Shown: piece after piece, positions 31,771 to 42,368 of the stretch | How the letters are laid out: each line of letters starts with the position of its first letter | How positions within the stretch are numbered: the stretch's first letter is position 1 | Assembly: GCA_001464375.1 (NCBI GenBank) | Contig: LNEW01000145.1 | Location: forward strand, 62,001-126,000 | Source: Rhodospirillales bacterium Ga0074136 | Lineage (GTDB): Bacteria > Pseudomonadota > Alphaproteobacteria > Acetobacterales > Acetobacteraceae | Length of the DNA: 64,000 nucleotides | Direction of reading: 5' to 3' | Notes under the pieces: model-generated | Told to the model about the DNA's origin: nothing | Database searches by the model: none | Seen by the model: the letters and a program-made list of their open reading frames with translations, nothing else | Position numbers and translations under genes: made by a program

Positions 31771-32091
31771 TCAGCCGACCGTCACGCGTGCCTCGGCCCG
31801 CGCGCTGCGCCCGGCCTCGTCGGTCCAGGTGAACTCGAAGGTGCTGGTGCGTTCCATGCGCACGAAGAACACATGGTACGGGTTGGCCGAGGTGCCGTTG
31901 CTGAACTCAGCCGCCAGCACCGTCTCGTTGTTCATGCGCACCAGCAGGCGCGTGAGCATGTCGCGCCGCGCGCCGTCCTGGCGCAGGCCGGTCTCCATCG
32001 GGTGCTCGATCAGCGTGCGGATCTCGATCACCTCGCCGGCGCGGGCCTGGCGCGGGATGCGGATGCGCGGGGGGGAGAGCGTGCCGGTCAT
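31771..32091 (-). CDS. soxZ: thiosulfate oxidation carrier complex protein SoxZ
   Basis: PRQARAGEVIEIRTLIEHPMETGLRQD, ANPYHVFFVRMERTSTFEFTWTDEAG. Confidence 0.93.
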   Translation of the reverse strand: MTGTLSPPRIRIPRQARAGEVIEIRTLIEHPMETGLRQDGARRDMLTRLLVRMNNETVLAAEFSNGTSANPYHVFFVRMERTSTFEFTWTDEAGRSARAEARVTVG

Positions 32092-32513
32092 GTCAGGCAG
32101 CCCCCGGTCGTGACGCGGATCTCGGCCGTGGCGCGGCGTACGCGCCCGTCATTGGACTGCGCAAGGACGATGATGCGCTGCGCCTCGGCCAGGCGGATGC
32201 GCGTCTGCACCTCGGCCCGCGCGAGCAGCGGCGTGAGGCGGAAACGGGCGACGCCCGGGGTCGGGTTGGCGGTGGCAAACACATGGATGGCGGTGATGTG
32301 GTCGGCCGCGGTCATCGGGCTTTCCGCCACGATGGTGACCGGAACCTGGCCGCCATTCTCGGCCATCGCGGGCACGCGCAGCACGATGCCGCCATCGGTG
32401 ATGGGCGCATCGCCCACGGCGTCGCGGATGGCCGCCTGCAGGGCCGTGCCGGTGTCGGCCGCCGCGGCGGCGGGCAGCAGCGCCAGCGCCAGGAGGGAGC
32501 GTCGTGTCGTCAT
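32088..32513 (-). CDS. soxY: thiosulfate oxidation carrier protein SoxY (C-terminus GGCLT)
   Basis: RR signal peptide; GGIVLRVPAMAENGGQVPVTIVAESPMTAADHI; C-terminal near-terminal Cys TTGGCLT*. Confidence 0.9.
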   Translation of the reverse strand: MTTRRSLLALALLPAAAAADTGTALQAAIRDAVGDAPITDGGIVLRVPAMAENGGQVPVTIVAESPMTAADHITAIHVFATANPTPGVARFRLTPLLARAEVQTRIRLAEAQRIIVLAQSNDGRVRRATAEIRVTTGGCLT

Positions 32514-33790
32514 CAGGCGAACATGGATCGCGTGATGCTGTCGTACCAGGCATCGGCATACAGCGCCTCCTGCCGGCGCTGCTCCGGCAGGTCGCCGCGC
32601 GGGGAGATACCGCCGGAATTCGGCACTTCCGCGATGGCGGTGCCGTCGGCATTCGGGCGGAAGATGTTGACGACCGAGATGCCGTATTCCGTGCCGACAT
32701 GGCTGTAGCAGGTGTTGAAATAGAGGGCCTCGGGCACCGGCTGGCCGCGATGCAGCGCCACCGCGCTCGCCACCGCCTGCTTGGCCGTGGTGTTCGCGAC
32801 GAAGCCCGATTTCGGCATGGGGCCGGGGATGTTGGCGTCGCCGATCACATGGATGCCCGGGGCGGCGCGGGCCTCGAAGGTACGGGTATTCACCGGCACC
32901 CAGCCGGTCTCGTTGGCGAGGCCCGCCTCTGTCGCGAGCGCAGCAGCCGTTTGCGGCGGGATCACGTTGGCGACGTCGACCTTGTGGCGGGTGCCGAATT
33001 CGGTCTCGAGCACGCGTTCGCGGACATCGACCTTGACGACCTTGCCATCGCGGTTGCCCGGCACCCATTCGATCATGTCGCCATACAGTGCGCGCCAGCC
33101 ATCCTGGAACAGGCCCTGCTTGCTGAAGCCCTCCTTGGCATCGAGTGCCAGGATCTTCGCGCGCGGCTTATGCCGCTTGAGGTAATGCGCGATCATGCTG
33201 ATGCGCTCATACGGGCCGGGCGGGCAGCGGAAGGGGTTGCCGGGGATGGCAAGCCCGACGACGCCGCCATCCGGCATGGCTTCGAGCTGCCGGCGCAGCA
33301 GCAGCGTCTGCGCGCCATCGGCGGGTATCCAGGCATGCGGGATGGTCTCGGCGGCGGCCTGGTCGTAGCCCTCGACAGCGCCCCAGCGCAGCGCGATGCC
33401 GGGCGACAGGATCAGCCGGTCATGGGAGAGCGCCTGCCCCCCCGCCAGGCGCACCGACTTCGCGGCCGCGTCGATGCCGCTTGCGCGGTCGTGGATCACG
33501 GTCACGCCGCGCGCGCGCAGCCCGTCGTAGGAATGGGTGATCTGGCCGATCTGGCGTTCGCCGCCCAGCAGCAGGTTGCCATAGGGGCAGGTGACGAAAC
33601 TGCGCTGCGGTTCAACCAGCGTGACCTGCACGTCGGGATAGGTCCGCCGCGCGAAATTCGCCGCCGAGGCGCCGCCGAAGCCGCCGCCGACCACGACCAG
33701 GCGCATCCCCGCCTGGGCGCGCAGCGGTGCCGGTGCGGCGAGCAACGCGCCGGCGGCCAGCAGCGCGCGGCGGGAGAGGGTCGTCGTCAT
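32513..33790 (-). CDS. sulfide dehydrogenase flavoprotein subunit (FccB/SoxF-like)
   Basis: Tat signal SRRALLAAG, LVVVGGGFGGASAANFARR, FVTCPYGNLLLGG, FNTCYSHVGTEYGISVVNIF. Confidence 0.9.
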   Translation of the reverse strand: MTTTLSRRALLAAGALLAAPAPLRAQAGMRLVVVGGGFGGASAANFARRTYPDVQVTLVEPQRSFVTCPYGNLLLGGERQIGQITHSYDGLRARGVTVIHDRASGIDAAAKSVRLAGGQALSHDRLILSPGIALRWGAVEGYDQAAAETIPHAWIPADGAQTLLLRRQLEAMPDGGVVGLAIPGNPFRCPPGPYERISMIAHYLKRHKPRAKILALDAKEGFSKQGLFQDGWRALYGDMIEWVPGNRDGKVVKVDVRERVLETEFGTRHKVDVANVIPPQTAAALATEAGLANETGWVPVNTRTFEARAAPGIHVIGDANIPGPMPKSGFVANTTAKQAVASAVALHRGQPVPEALYFNTCYSHVGTEYGISVVNIFRPNADGTAIAEVPNSGGISPRGDLPEQRRQEALYADAWYDSITRSMFA

Positions 33791-34086
33791 GGCGCCACCT
33801 TCGAGAAATGCTCGGCCACCGCGGCGATCTCGGCTTCCGTGTAGCCGCGGGCGATGCGCCCCATGATGGTGCCGGGGCGTTCATTGGCGCGGAAGGCGAG
33901 CATGATCGCGACCATCTCCGCGCGATCCCGCCCGGCAATGGGGGCGGCGCCGGCCGCGCCCCTGCCGTCCGGGCCGTGGCAGCCGAGGCACCCCTCGGCG
34001 GCGAGCGGCGCCTGCGCGGCGGCGACCCCGGGAAGCCCGGCGACACCCAGGGCGAGCATCAGTCCCGGCAGGGCTTTCAGCCTCAT
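33787..34086 (-). CDS. c-type cytochrome, single haem (FccA/SoxE-like)
   Basis: Signal peptide and CLGCH haem motif, 100 aa, overlaps the start of the FccB-like gene. Confidence 0.85.
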   Translation of the reverse strand: MRLKALPGLMLALGVAGLPGVAAAQAPLAAEGCLGCHGPDGRGAAGAAPIAGRDRAEMVAIMLAFRANERPGTIMGRIARGYTEAEIAAVAEHFSKVAP

Positions 34087-34248
34087 CTTGGTCTCCAGCG
34101 AAAGGACGCGATGACGCGGACGTGACGCATTTCCGGGGCGCGGCCAAGCGAAAGGTTTGCAGCCTCCGGCGCCGCGTCGGCGCGTGGTCTTCATGCTACC
34201 GCGCAGGCTGAAGTGGAGGTGATTTTCGCCCTTCGGCAGGCGGCCGCT

Positions 34249-35406
34249 TCAGGTCGCCAGGCCGAAGGCCGGGCGCAGGCGGATGCCCACCCAGTTCCCC
34301 GCCAGCGCCGGCAGGATCCACCCCCAGCCATGCAGGCTGCCCGAGGCGATCCCCGCCACATAGGCGCTGATGTTGCACCCCGAGGCGACCACCGCGCCGA
34401 TGCCCAGCAGCAGCCCGCCGACCACCGATGCCGCGGCATGCCGCCAGGGCATCGCCAGGCGCGGAGCGAAGCGCCCCGCCAGCGCGGCCGCCAATAGCGC
34501 ACCCGCCATCAGGCCCAGGTCCATCACCGTGGTGCGGTCGGCCAGCACGGGACGCAGGAACGCCTCGCTGCGCGTCGGGTCTTCCCAGAAGGCCCAGAAG
34601 GCGGGGTCGTCCCAGCCCAGGCCTTCGACGACCCGTGAGCCCCACAGCGGGAAGGCGGCCGTGATCACCCAGGGCCGGCCAGCCAGCCACAGCGTCAGCA
34701 GGTTCAGGATGGCGAGCGCAGCCGCGCCCCACAGCAGCGCCCAGGGGCCGCGCAGCAGGTTGCCGCCGTGCCAGGGCAGGGGTTCCGCCACGCCATGGCG
34801 GCGCCGTTCCGCGGCCCAGGCGCCCAGCCCCGCGGCGGCCAGCACCGCCAGGCTCAGCGCTACCGCCGGCCACAGGCCGAACAGCGCGGGCAGCGTCACC
34901 ACCGGCAGTGCCGGCAGGTTCGACCAGGGCGCCGACTGCCAGGCCGCGAGCGTTGCGCCCGTCACGAAGAAGGCCAGCGTCAGCAGCATCCGCAGGTTGC
35001 CCCCGCCGGTGGTGTAGAGCGTGCCCGATCCGCATCCGCCGCCGATCTGCATGCCCACGCCGAACAGGAAGGCGCCGGCGATCACGGCGATGCCGAGTGG
35101 AAACACGATGCCGCGCACCGGCACGCCCGCGATCGTGCCCTGTTCGATCGCCGGCAGCATCAGCGCGACCAGGATCGCCAGCATCACCAACTGCGCCCGG
35201 AACGCTGCGCTGCGGCGGTGCGCGAGCAGCGCGCGGAAGCCACCGGCGAAGGAGAAGGTCGCGTGGTACAGCGCCACGCCCAGCGCCGAGCCCAGCCCCC
35301 ACAGCGCCGCCTGCCGCCAGCCTTGGCCGGCGCCTAGCCAGGCAGCGCCGCACACCAGCAGCACCAGGCCCAGCAGGACCGGCGCGCGCGCCGTGGCGAC
35401 CCTCAT
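34249..35406 (-). CDS. YeeE/YedE family sulfur-compound transporter
   Basis: GVGMQIGGGCGSGTLYTTGGGN and GAVVASGCNISAYVAGIASGSLHGWGW conserved GCxSG/GCN motifs. Confidence 0.88.
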   Translation of the reverse strand: MRVATARAPVLLGLVLLVCGAAWLGAGQGWRQAALWGLGSALGVALYHATFSFAGGFRALLAHRRSAAFRAQLVMLAILVALMLPAIEQGTIAGVPVRGIVFPLGIAVIAGAFLFGVGMQIGGGCGSGTLYTTGGGNLRMLLTLAFFVTGATLAAWQSAPWSNLPALPVVTLPALFGLWPAVALSLAVLAAAGLGAWAAERRRHGVAEPLPWHGGNLLRGPWALLWGAAALAILNLLTLWLAGRPWVITAAFPLWGSRVVEGLGWDDPAFWAFWEDPTRSEAFLRPVLADRTTVMDLGLMAGALLAAALAGRFAPRLAMPWRHAAASVVGGLLLGIGAVVASGCNISAYVAGIASGSLHGWGWILPALAGNWVGIRLRPAFGLAT

Positions 35407-35416
35407 GCGCGGTGGT

Positions 35417-35974
35417 TCAGACGCGTTCGCTGATGCGGATCGCCACCTTGCAGCCGGCCTTGATGGCGGCACTCAGCAGGCGGTAGGCCGGCGCCTGCTC
35501 GGCCTCGTTCTCCAGGCCGATGTCGCGGTGTTCCAGTTCCTCGGCGCGGAATTTTTCGATGTGCGCCTTGAGTTCGGCCTCGTCCTCGCCGAGCGCTTCC
35601 TCCTGCGCGCGGTAGTGCTCGTCGATCGCTTCCTCGACCGCGACGGTGCAGGCCATCGCGCCGCGGTGGCCGAGCAGGGCGGTGGCCGCGCCCAGCGCGA
35701 AGCCCGCCACGTGCCAGATCGGCAGCAGCGCGGTGGGCCGCACGCGACGCTGGCCGATCAGGCGGGAGAAGGTATCCAGGTGCACCTGCTCCTGTTCCTT
35801 CATGTGCTCGATCATCGGGCCGTACTTGGTGCGGCCGAGCACCGCCAGCTGGCCCTGGTAGATGCGCTTTGCGCCGTATTCGCCGGCATGGTCCACGCGA
35901 ATGGCGCGCTCGACGTATTCGCGCGGGGTGGGGTCGCCGGGCAGGCGGGTGTCGCCGGTGGTGCGGGTGGTCAT
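35417..35974 (-). CDS. coq7: demethoxyubiquinone hydroxylase (Coq7 family)
   Basis: RAIRVDHAGEYGAKRIYQGQLAVLG, KEQEQVHLDTF, AVEEAIDEHYRAQ, EELEHRDIGLE di-iron ligands. Confidence 0.93.
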   Translation of the reverse strand: MTTRTTGDTRLPGDPTPREYVERAIRVDHAGEYGAKRIYQGQLAVLGRTKYGPMIEHMKEQEQVHLDTFSRLIGQRRVRPTALLPIWHVAGFALGAATALLGHRGAMACTVAVEEAIDEHYRAQEEALGEDEAELKAHIEKFRAEELEHRDIGLENEAEQAPAYRLLSAAIKAGCKVAIRISERV

Positions 35975-36459
35975 GCGGGTCGTCCTTTCCGGGCCAGGGC
36001 GAGGGCAAGCAGGCCCAGCCCGGCGCCATAGATGAGGTTCATCCCCGCCATGGAAAGCGGCAGGCCGGGAATCAGGAAGGTCGCGGCGTCGCACGGCTTG
36101 GACGGCGCCGCGGGCATGCCGCGCAGCATGTCGTCGATGGACATCGCACCACCGGCCGTGGGCGCGGCGCAGCCGGGCAGCGGGGAGGGCCACCAGCCCT
36201 GTTCGACCCCAACATGCAGGCCGCCGATCGCCGCCGAAGCGAAGGCCGCCAGCCCCGCCGCGCCGAGCAGCGCCATCCGCGCGCGCCCAGGGGCCAGGGC
36301 CGCGACCGCCGCGAGCCCTGCCGCCGCCCAGTAGGGCCAGCGTTGCCACAGGCACAGCGCGCAGGGGGCAAGCCCCCACCAGGTCTCGCTGCCCAGGGCG
36401 AACAGCGGCGCGGCAGCGGCGAGTGCGGCGATCAGGAAGGCCGGTCCCATGGGGGACAT
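35971..36459 (-). CDS. dsbB: disulfide bond formation protein B
   Basis: LAPCALCLWQRWPYW (CxxC), multiple TMs, GGLHVGVEQGWW. Confidence 0.88.
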   Translation of the reverse strand: MSPMGPAFLIAALAAAAPLFALGSETWWGLAPCALCLWQRWPYWAAAGLAAVAALAPGRARMALLGAAGLAAFASAAIGGLHVGVEQGWWPSPLPGCAAPTAGGAMSIDDMLRGMPAAPSKPCDAATFLIPGLPLSMAGMNLIYGAGLGLLALALARKGRPA

Positions 36460-36543
36460 GTCGCGCGCCGCGGCCGCCGGCGCAACTGGACCGGCGCGGG
36501 GCGCGCGCCTAGCCTTCACCGCAACACATGCTGGAGGGGTGGG

Positions 36544-37170
36544 ATGCGCAAGCTATGGGGCCGGGCGAGTTCGTCCAATGTGATGAAGGTGCTCTGGACG
36601 CTCGACGAGCTGGGCCTGGACTACGAGCGCATCGATGCCGGCGGCGCCTTCGGCCGCACGCGCGAACCCGCATACCGCGCCATGAACCCGATGGGCCTGG
36701 TGCCGACGTTGCAGGAAGACGATGGCTGGGCGCTGTGGGAGAGCAACGCGATCGCGCGCTACCTGTGCAACCAGTACGCGCCGGGCGGACCGCTCTACCC
36801 TGCTGCGCCGCGCACGCGTGCCGAGGTCGAGACCTGGATGGACTGGGTACTCGGTCACGTCACGGCGCCGATGGTCACCATCTTCTTCACCCATGTCCGC
36901 ATCCCCGAGCCCGACCGCGACTGGAAGGCCGAGGGCCGCGCGCGCGAGGATTGCGGCCGGCTGTGGAAGATCGTGGATGCCAAGCTGGAAGGCCGCCGCT
37001 TCCTGTGCGGCGAAGACCTGACCCTGGCCGACATCGCCCTGGGCTGCTGGGTGCATCGCTGGCATGTCCTGCCGATCGAACGACCGGAGCTGCCGAACCT
37101 GGCGCGGTACTACGATGCCCTGAAGACCAGGCCGGGCTTCACGCGCCACGTGGCGCTGCCGCTGGAATGA
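36544..37170 (+). CDS. glutathione S-transferase family protein
   Basis: MRKLWGRASSSNVMKVLWTLDELGLDYERIDAGG, NPMGLVPTLQ, ESNAIARYL, LTLADIALG. Confidence 0.92.
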   Translation: MRKLWGRASSSNVMKVLWTLDELGLDYERIDAGGAFGRTREPAYRAMNPMGLVPTLQEDDGWALWESNAIARYLCNQYAPGGPLYPAAPRTRAEVETWMDWVLGHVTAPMVTIFFTHVRIPEPDRDWKAEGRAREDCGRLWKIVDAKLEGRRFLCGEDLTLADIALGCWVHRWHVLPIERPELPNLARYYDALKTRPGFTRHVALPLE

Positions 37171-37186
37171 ACGGAGGGAGGACCCC

Positions 37187-37585
37187 ATGACCCGCACCAC
37201 CACGAGCCACGCCGCCGAGGCTGATTTCCAGCGCGGGCTGCGCGCCTTCTTCGAATACCGCGACCTCGGCATCAAGGACGCGACGGGCGGCGCCTTCGGC
37301 GCGCATGTGATCCGCGGCATCCCCGGCGCGCATGCGACCGGCGCCTGGCACACGCACGACCTGCCCTTCCAGATGTTCTTCGTGCTGAAGGGCTGGGTGA
37401 AGTTCGAATACGAGGATATCGGCGAGAAGACCTTCCACGCCGGCGACAGCTGCTACCAGCCCCGGCTGGTGAAGCACCGCGAGGTCGCGCATTCCGAGGA
37501 TGTCGAGATCCTGGAGATCACCGGCCCGGCGGAATTCGAGACGAAGGACGTTCAGGCACCGCAGAACGCCGCGGCGACGCAGTAG
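37187..37585 (+). CDS. cupin domain-containing protein
   Basis: TGAWHTHDLPFQMFFVLKGWVKFEYEDIGEKTFHAGDSCYQPRLVKHREV. Confidence 0.82.
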   Translation: MTRTTTSHAAEADFQRGLRAFFEYRDLGIKDATGGAFGAHVIRGIPGAHATGAWHTHDLPFQMFFVLKGWVKFEYEDIGEKTFHAGDSCYQPRLVKHREVAHSEDVEILEITGPAEFETKDVQAPQNAAATQ

Positions 37586-37759
37586 CACGGCGGGGCCATC
37601 CCGGCCTGCGTCGCCGGCACCTTCGGTACGCCTGCGGTCCGCGCTGGGCTGGGGCGGAATTGAAATGCGGCCGCGGGGACAGTAGGTTCCCCCGCCACGT
37701 TGAGCATCGCCCTGGCGACCGGGGACGATGCCGACGCGGCAGCGTGGCGCGGCATCGAC

Positions 37760-37846
37760 GCGGGCGTGGCGGAATTGGCAGACGCGACGGGCTCAAAATC
37801 CGTTTCTGGCAACAGAGTGTCGGTTCGACCCCGACCGCCCGCACCA
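37760..37846 (+). tRNA. tRNA-Leu (anticodon CAA), CCA encoded
   Basis: Acceptor gcgggcg/cgcccgc, anticodon arm acggg-ctcaaaa-tccgt, long variable arm, T-arm gtcggttcgaccccgac, 3' ACCA. Confidence 0.95.
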
Positions 37847-38007
37847 CACGCGGATTGAAGGCGATGCAGCGGATGGCTTGTCCTGCGTGGCGCCGTTATC
37901 GACCTCGCACCGACGGCTTCGATGCCCTGCGGCCGGCAGATGGTGGCGGCATGCGCCAGACACTGCCGTTGCGCGCCGCGGCGCACCCGCGCCGCTCGAG
38001 GCGCGGG

Positions 38008-38976
38008 TCAGCCGTGCAGGTGACAGGCGACACCACCGCCGCCCTGCGCCGCCGTCCAGCGCGGTGCCGTGGTCGAGCACACCGGCATCGCCTGCGCGCA
38101 ACGCGGATGGAAAGGGCAGCCCGGCGGCGGGTTGGCGGCGGATGGAATCTCGCCGACGATGCGCGGCAAAACGCCGCGTCGCGCCGGGTCCGGCACCGGC
38201 GACGCGTCGCGCAGCATCGTCGCGTAGGGATGCAGCGGATCGGCCAGCACGCGTCCCGCGGGCCCTTCCTCCACGATGCGGCCGAGATACATCACCGCGA
38301 CGCGGTCGCAGAACCAGCGCACCACCGACAGGTCATGGCTGACAAACAGGAAGGACAGCCCGCGCCGCTCCCGCAGTTCCCTCAGCAACAGCAGCACCTG
38401 CGCCTGCACCGACACGTCGAGCGCGCTGACCGGCTCATCCGCCACGATCAGTTCCGGCTCCAGCGTGAGCGCCCGGGCGATGCCGATGCGCTGCCGCTGG
38501 CCGCCGGAGAATTCATGCGGCAGGCGGTCGAGCGCGCCTGGTGGCAGGCCCACCTCGTCGAGCAGCGCGGCGGCACGGTCGCGCGCCACGCGCCCCGTGG
38601 CGATGCCGTGGACACGCATCGGTTCCATCAGCGCCGAGCCGATGGTCTGCCGTGGATCGAGCGACGAATACGGGTCCTGGAACACGATCTGCATCTTCCG
38701 GCGCAGCGCCTTGAGCGCGGCGCCGCGCGCCGTTCGTACATCCTGCCCGCGATAGGTGACCAGCCCCGCATCGGGTTCGATCAGGCGCAGCAGCGCCCGC
38801 GCCGCGGTGGACTTGCCGCAGCCGGACTCACCGACCAGGCCGAAGGCCTCGCCTGGCGCGATGGTGAAGGAGACATCCTCGACCGCACGCACCACGATGG
38901 TACGCGGGCGAGGAAACCCCTTGCGCTGCACGAAGTCCTTGCGCAGGCCCTGGACGGACAGCAGCGGCTCACTCAT
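38008..38976 (-). CDS. ABC transporter ATP-binding protein, DppF/OppF type
   Basis: [47 protein letters not shown]. Confidence 0.93.
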   Translation of the reverse strand: MSEPLLSVQGLRKDFVQRKGFPRPRTIVVRAVEDVSFTIAPGEAFGLVGESGCGKSTAARALLRLIEPDAGLVTYRGQDVRTARGAALKALRRKMQIVFQDPYSSLDPRQTIGSALMEPMRVHGIATGRVARDRAAALLDEVGLPPGALDRLPHEFSGGQRQRIGIARALTLEPELIVADEPVSALDVSVQAQVLLLLRELRERRGLSFLFVSHDLSVVRWFCDRVAVMYLGRIVEEGPAGRVLADPLHPYATMLRDASPVPDPARRGVLPRIVGEIPSAANPPPGCPFHPRCAQAMPVCSTTAPRWTAAQGGGGVACHLHG

Positions 38977-39847
38977 TGCGCAGCTTCGGGTCGGTAGCGT
39001 CGCGCAGTCCGTCGCCCACCATGTTGAGGCCCAGCACCAGCAGCAGGATCGCGAAGCCCGGGAAGACCGCGAGCCACGGGCTGTCGAGGATGTTCTCGAA
39101 TCCGTCGCGCGTCATGCCGCCCCAGGTCGGCGTCGGTGGCTTCACGCCCAGGCCGATGAACGACAACGAGGCCTCCACGCGGACCGCCGTCGCCATCCAC
39201 AGCGAGGTCATGACCATCACCTCCGGCAGGATGTTCGGCAGGATGTGGCGGAAGATGATGCGCAGGTGGGAATACCCGAGCGCGTGCCCTGCCTCGATGA
39301 AGGCGCGTTCCTTCAGCGCCAGCGTCGGCGCGCGGGCGATGCGGGCGAAGGGCGCGATGGCGGTCAGCGCAATGGCGACCACCAGGTTCACCAGGTCCGG
39401 CCCCAGCAGGGCCACCACGATCAGTCCCAGGATCAGCGAGGGGAAGGACAACATCACGTCCATCACCTGCATCACGAACAGGTCGAAGCGCCCGCCGATA
39501 TAGCCCGACACCATCCCGATGGTGCCGCCGATCACGCAGGCGACGGCAATGGCTCCCAGCGATACCGTCAGCGAGATCCGCGCGCCCCACAGCAGGCGCG
39601 AGAGGATGTCGCGCCCGAACTGGTCGGTGCCGAGCGGGTAGTCGCCACCCGGCGCGGCGAGCCGGGTCATGATGTCCTGTTCCGCCGGATCATGCGGCGC
39701 GATCCAGGGCGCGAGGATGGCGGCCGCAAGGATCACGAGGCAGATCACCGCCCCGATCAGCGTCGTCGGATTGCTGCGCGCCTTGCCCAGCGCCTTGCGC
39801 CAGCCGGGCATGCGCGGGACTGCGGGGGCTTCGGCGGTCGCGCTCAT
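38969..39847 (-). CDS. ABC transporter permease, DppC type
   Basis: [69 protein letters not shown]. Confidence 0.92.
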   Translation of the reverse strand: MSATAEAPAVPRMPGWRKALGKARSNPTTLIGAVICLVILAAAILAPWIAPHDPAEQDIMTRLAAPGGDYPLGTDQFGRDILSRLLWGARISLTVSLGAIAVACVIGGTIGMVSGYIGGRFDLFVMQVMDVMLSFPSLILGLIVVALLGPDLVNLVVAIALTAIAPFARIARAPTLALKERAFIEAGHALGYSHLRIIFRHILPNILPEVMVMTSLWMATAVRVEASLSFIGLGVKPPTPTWGGMTRDGFENILDSPWLAVFPGFAILLLVLGLNMVGDGLRDATDPKLRNE

Positions 39848-40785
39848 GCCTGTTTCACCCGCGGGTCCATCACGCCGTAGAGCAGGTCGGTGACCAGGTT
39901 CACCACCACGATCAGGAAGCAGTAGATCACCATCAGCCCCTGCAGCATGGCGTAGTCGCGCTGGTTCAGCGCGCCGACGATGATCTTCCCGAGGCCCGGC
40001 CGGTTGAAGACGATCTCGGTCAGCACCGAATTGCCGATCAGGATGCCGACATAGAGCCCGACCACCGTGACGACAGGCAGAGAGGCGTTGCGCAGCCCGT
40101 GCACCCATACCACGCGCCGCCACGGCACGCCCTTGGCGCGCGCGGTGCGGATGTAGTCCTCGCCCAGTGCATGCAGCATCGCGCTGCGCGTCACGCGCGT
40201 GATGTAGGCCGCCATGGTCAGCCCCAGGGCGACCGCCGGCAGCACCACCTTGTGCAACCGGTCCACCGGGTCCGACAGGTCGGCATTGCCGATCACCGGA
40301 AACAGCCGCCAGTACAGGCCGAACAGCAGCAGCAGGTAGATGCCGGATACGAAGACCGGGAAGGACAGGCCGATCAGCGAGAGCACGCGCGCTGCCACGT
40401 CGATCGCGCGGTTGCGGTGCAGCGCCGCCCAGATGCCGACCGGCACGCCGACCACGACGCCCAGCACCATCGAGGCGAGAGTGAGGTCGATGGTGTGCGG
40501 CAGCACCGCGCCCACTTCCTCGAGGATCGGCCGGCCGGTGACCAGCGAAGCGCCGAAATTCCCCGTCAGCGCGTTGCTGACGAAGTTCCAGTACTGCACC
40601 CACATCGGCTGGTCGAGGCCGAGCCGCGTGCGCAGCGCCGCCGCGGCCTCGGCCGTTGCCTGGTCGCCCAGAATCACCAGCGCCGGGTCGCCAGGCACGA
40701 TTCGGACGATGATGAACACCACCGTCAGCACCGCGAGCAGCGTAGGCACTGCCGCGAGCAGCCGCTTGGCGATGAACCAGATCAT
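39844..40785 (-). CDS. ABC transporter permease, DppB type
   Basis: [63 protein letters not shown]. Confidence 0.92.
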   Translation of the reverse strand: MIWFIAKRLLAAVPTLLAVLTVVFIIVRIVPGDPALVILGDQATAEAAAALRTRLGLDQPMWVQYWNFVSNALTGNFGASLVTGRPILEEVGAVLPHTIDLTLASMVLGVVVGVPVGIWAALHRNRAIDVAARVLSLIGLSFPVFVSGIYLLLLFGLYWRLFPVIGNADLSDPVDRLHKVVLPAVALGLTMAAYITRVTRSAMLHALGEDYIRTARAKGVPWRRVVWVHGLRNASLPVVTVVGLYVGILIGNSVLTEIVFNRPGLGKIIVGALNQRDYAMLQGLMVIYCFLIVVVNLVTDLLYGVMDPRVKQA

Positions 40786-40804
40786 CGACCGCCCGCGCGT
40801 CCGC

Positions 40805-42346
40805 TCATCGCAGCCGCGAGGCTTCGGTGATCTGCGGGCCGAGGCTGAGTGAGCCGCGCAGTTCGTAGCCGTAGTCCACGTTGTCGCGCCGCGCGAACAC
40901 CAGCAGCGTCTCGATCAGTGGAATGCCGCAGACATTCTCCACCAGCTTGCGCTGCGCCGTGGCCCACAGGCGCAGCTGTTCCGCCCGGTCGGTCGCCACC
41001 CGCGCCGCCTCGATCTCCGCATCCGCCATGCCGCAATGCGAGAAGTTCGTCACCGCGGTCGGCGTGCCGACGATGCTGCGCGAATGGAAGAATTGCGTCA
41101 GGTAGATGTCCGCGATCGGGAAGCGCGCCGCCGCGTAGTAGACCAGCGGCGAGAGGTTCTGGCGGATCTGCTGGTGGAAGGTCGCGTGTTCCACCACCTG
41201 CAGGTCGAGCGTGATGCCCGCCCGGCGCATCTGCTGCTGGATCACCTGCATGGCGGCCAGCATCTCGGGCAACTGCGTGTGCACCACGCGCACGGTGATG
41301 CCGTTCGGGTGGCCGGCCTCCGCCAGCAGGGCGCGCGCGCGGGCCGCATCATGCGGCAGCAGGCCATTGTCCGCGCTGAAGCCGAGATAGCCGCGCGGCA
41401 CCAGGGACTGGCCCTCGCGGCTGGTGTTCTGGCCGCGCCAGCGCACCAGCTCGGCCCGGTTCACCGCCATAGCAAGCGCCTGGCGCACGCGGATGTCGTT
41501 GAACGGCGGCTGGGTGATGTTGACGTTGATGATGGCGAGCTCGGCGGGTTCGAACACGTCGACCGTGACGCCCTGCTGCTGGCGCACGCGGTTGACCCAG
41601 GTCTGGTCCGACCGTCCGTAGTTCAGGTCGAGCTCGCGGTTCTGGAACGCTAGGTCGCGCGAAGCGTCCGACGGGATGAACCGGTAGGAGATCCTCTGGA
41701 TCTGCGGCGCGCCGCGGAAATAGGCCGGGTTCGCGACGAACTCGGCGCTCTGGTTCGGCGTCACGCGATCGAGCGCGAAGGGGCCGGTGCCGATCGGCGC
41801 GCGGTTGAAGCCGTCGCCGCGTTCCTCGACCGCGCGGCGGGAGACGATGAACCCGCCCGCATAGTTGGTGAGGATGCCAAGCAGGTTCGGCACATTCTCC
41901 CGCAGCACGATGCGGACGGTGTGCGGGTCGACGGCCTCGACCGTCTGGACGGCGCGCAGGTCGGCGCTGACGGCGCTGGTTTGCGCATTCGCTGCCTTGC
42001 GCAGGCTGAACACCACGTCGTCGGCAGTCAGCTCGCCGTAGTTGCCGTGGAAGCGCACGCCGCGGCGCAGGTGGAAGGTCCAGGTGCGGCCGTCAGCGCT
42101 GGTCTCCCAGCGCTCGGCCAGGTCGGGCTCGATGGCGGCGGCATCGATCGAACCGGGCGGAAAGCGCACCAGCCCGTTGAACATCCACGGCATCGGCACG
42201 CGGTCGATGGTCGAGACGGCGAAATGCGGATCGAGGCGCCCCATGTCCTGCGCCGCCATGCCGATGCGCAGCGTGCCCTGCTGCGCCATCGCCGCCGGTG
42301 CGACCGCCATGAGGGCCGCCGCCAGCAATCCCGCACGTCGCTTCAT
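40805..42346 (-). CDS. ABC transporter substrate-binding protein (family 5)
   Basis: Signal peptide, LRIGMAAQDMGRLDPHFAVST, LAERWETSADGRTWTFHLRRGVRFHGNYGELTADDVVFSLRKA. Confidence 0.92.
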   Translation of the reverse strand: MKRRAGLLAAALMAVAPAAMAQQGTLRIGMAAQDMGRLDPHFAVSTIDRVPMPWMFNGLVRFPPGSIDAAAIEPDLAERWETSADGRTWTFHLRRGVRFHGNYGELTADDVVFSLRKAANAQTSAVSADLRAVQTVEAVDPHTVRIVLRENVPNLLGILTNYAGGFIVSRRAVEERGDGFNRAPIGTGPFALDRVTPNQSAEFVANPAYFRGAPQIQRISYRFIPSDASRDLAFQNRELDLNYGRSDQTWVNRVRQQQGVTVDVFEPAELAIINVNITQPPFNDIRVRQALAMAVNRAELVRWRGQNTSREGQSLVPRGYLGFSADNGLLPHDAARARALLAEAGHPNGITVRVVHTQLPEMLAAMQVIQQQMRRAGITLDLQVVEHATFHQQIRQNLSPLVYYAAARFPIADIYLTQFFHSRSIVGTPTAVTNFSHCGMADAEIEAARVATDRAEQLRLWATAQRKLVENVCGIPLIETLLVFARRDNVDYGYELRGSLSLGPQITEASRLR

Positions 42347-42368
42347 GGTCCCGTCTCCCTGTTTGGCA

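Noticed and set aside
37552-37986. 144-aa minus-strand ORF containing GGRGRTDTLLPETDFEPVASANSATPA
   Set aside because: The peptide is the antisense translation of the tRNA-Leu gene, a familiar spurious annotation.
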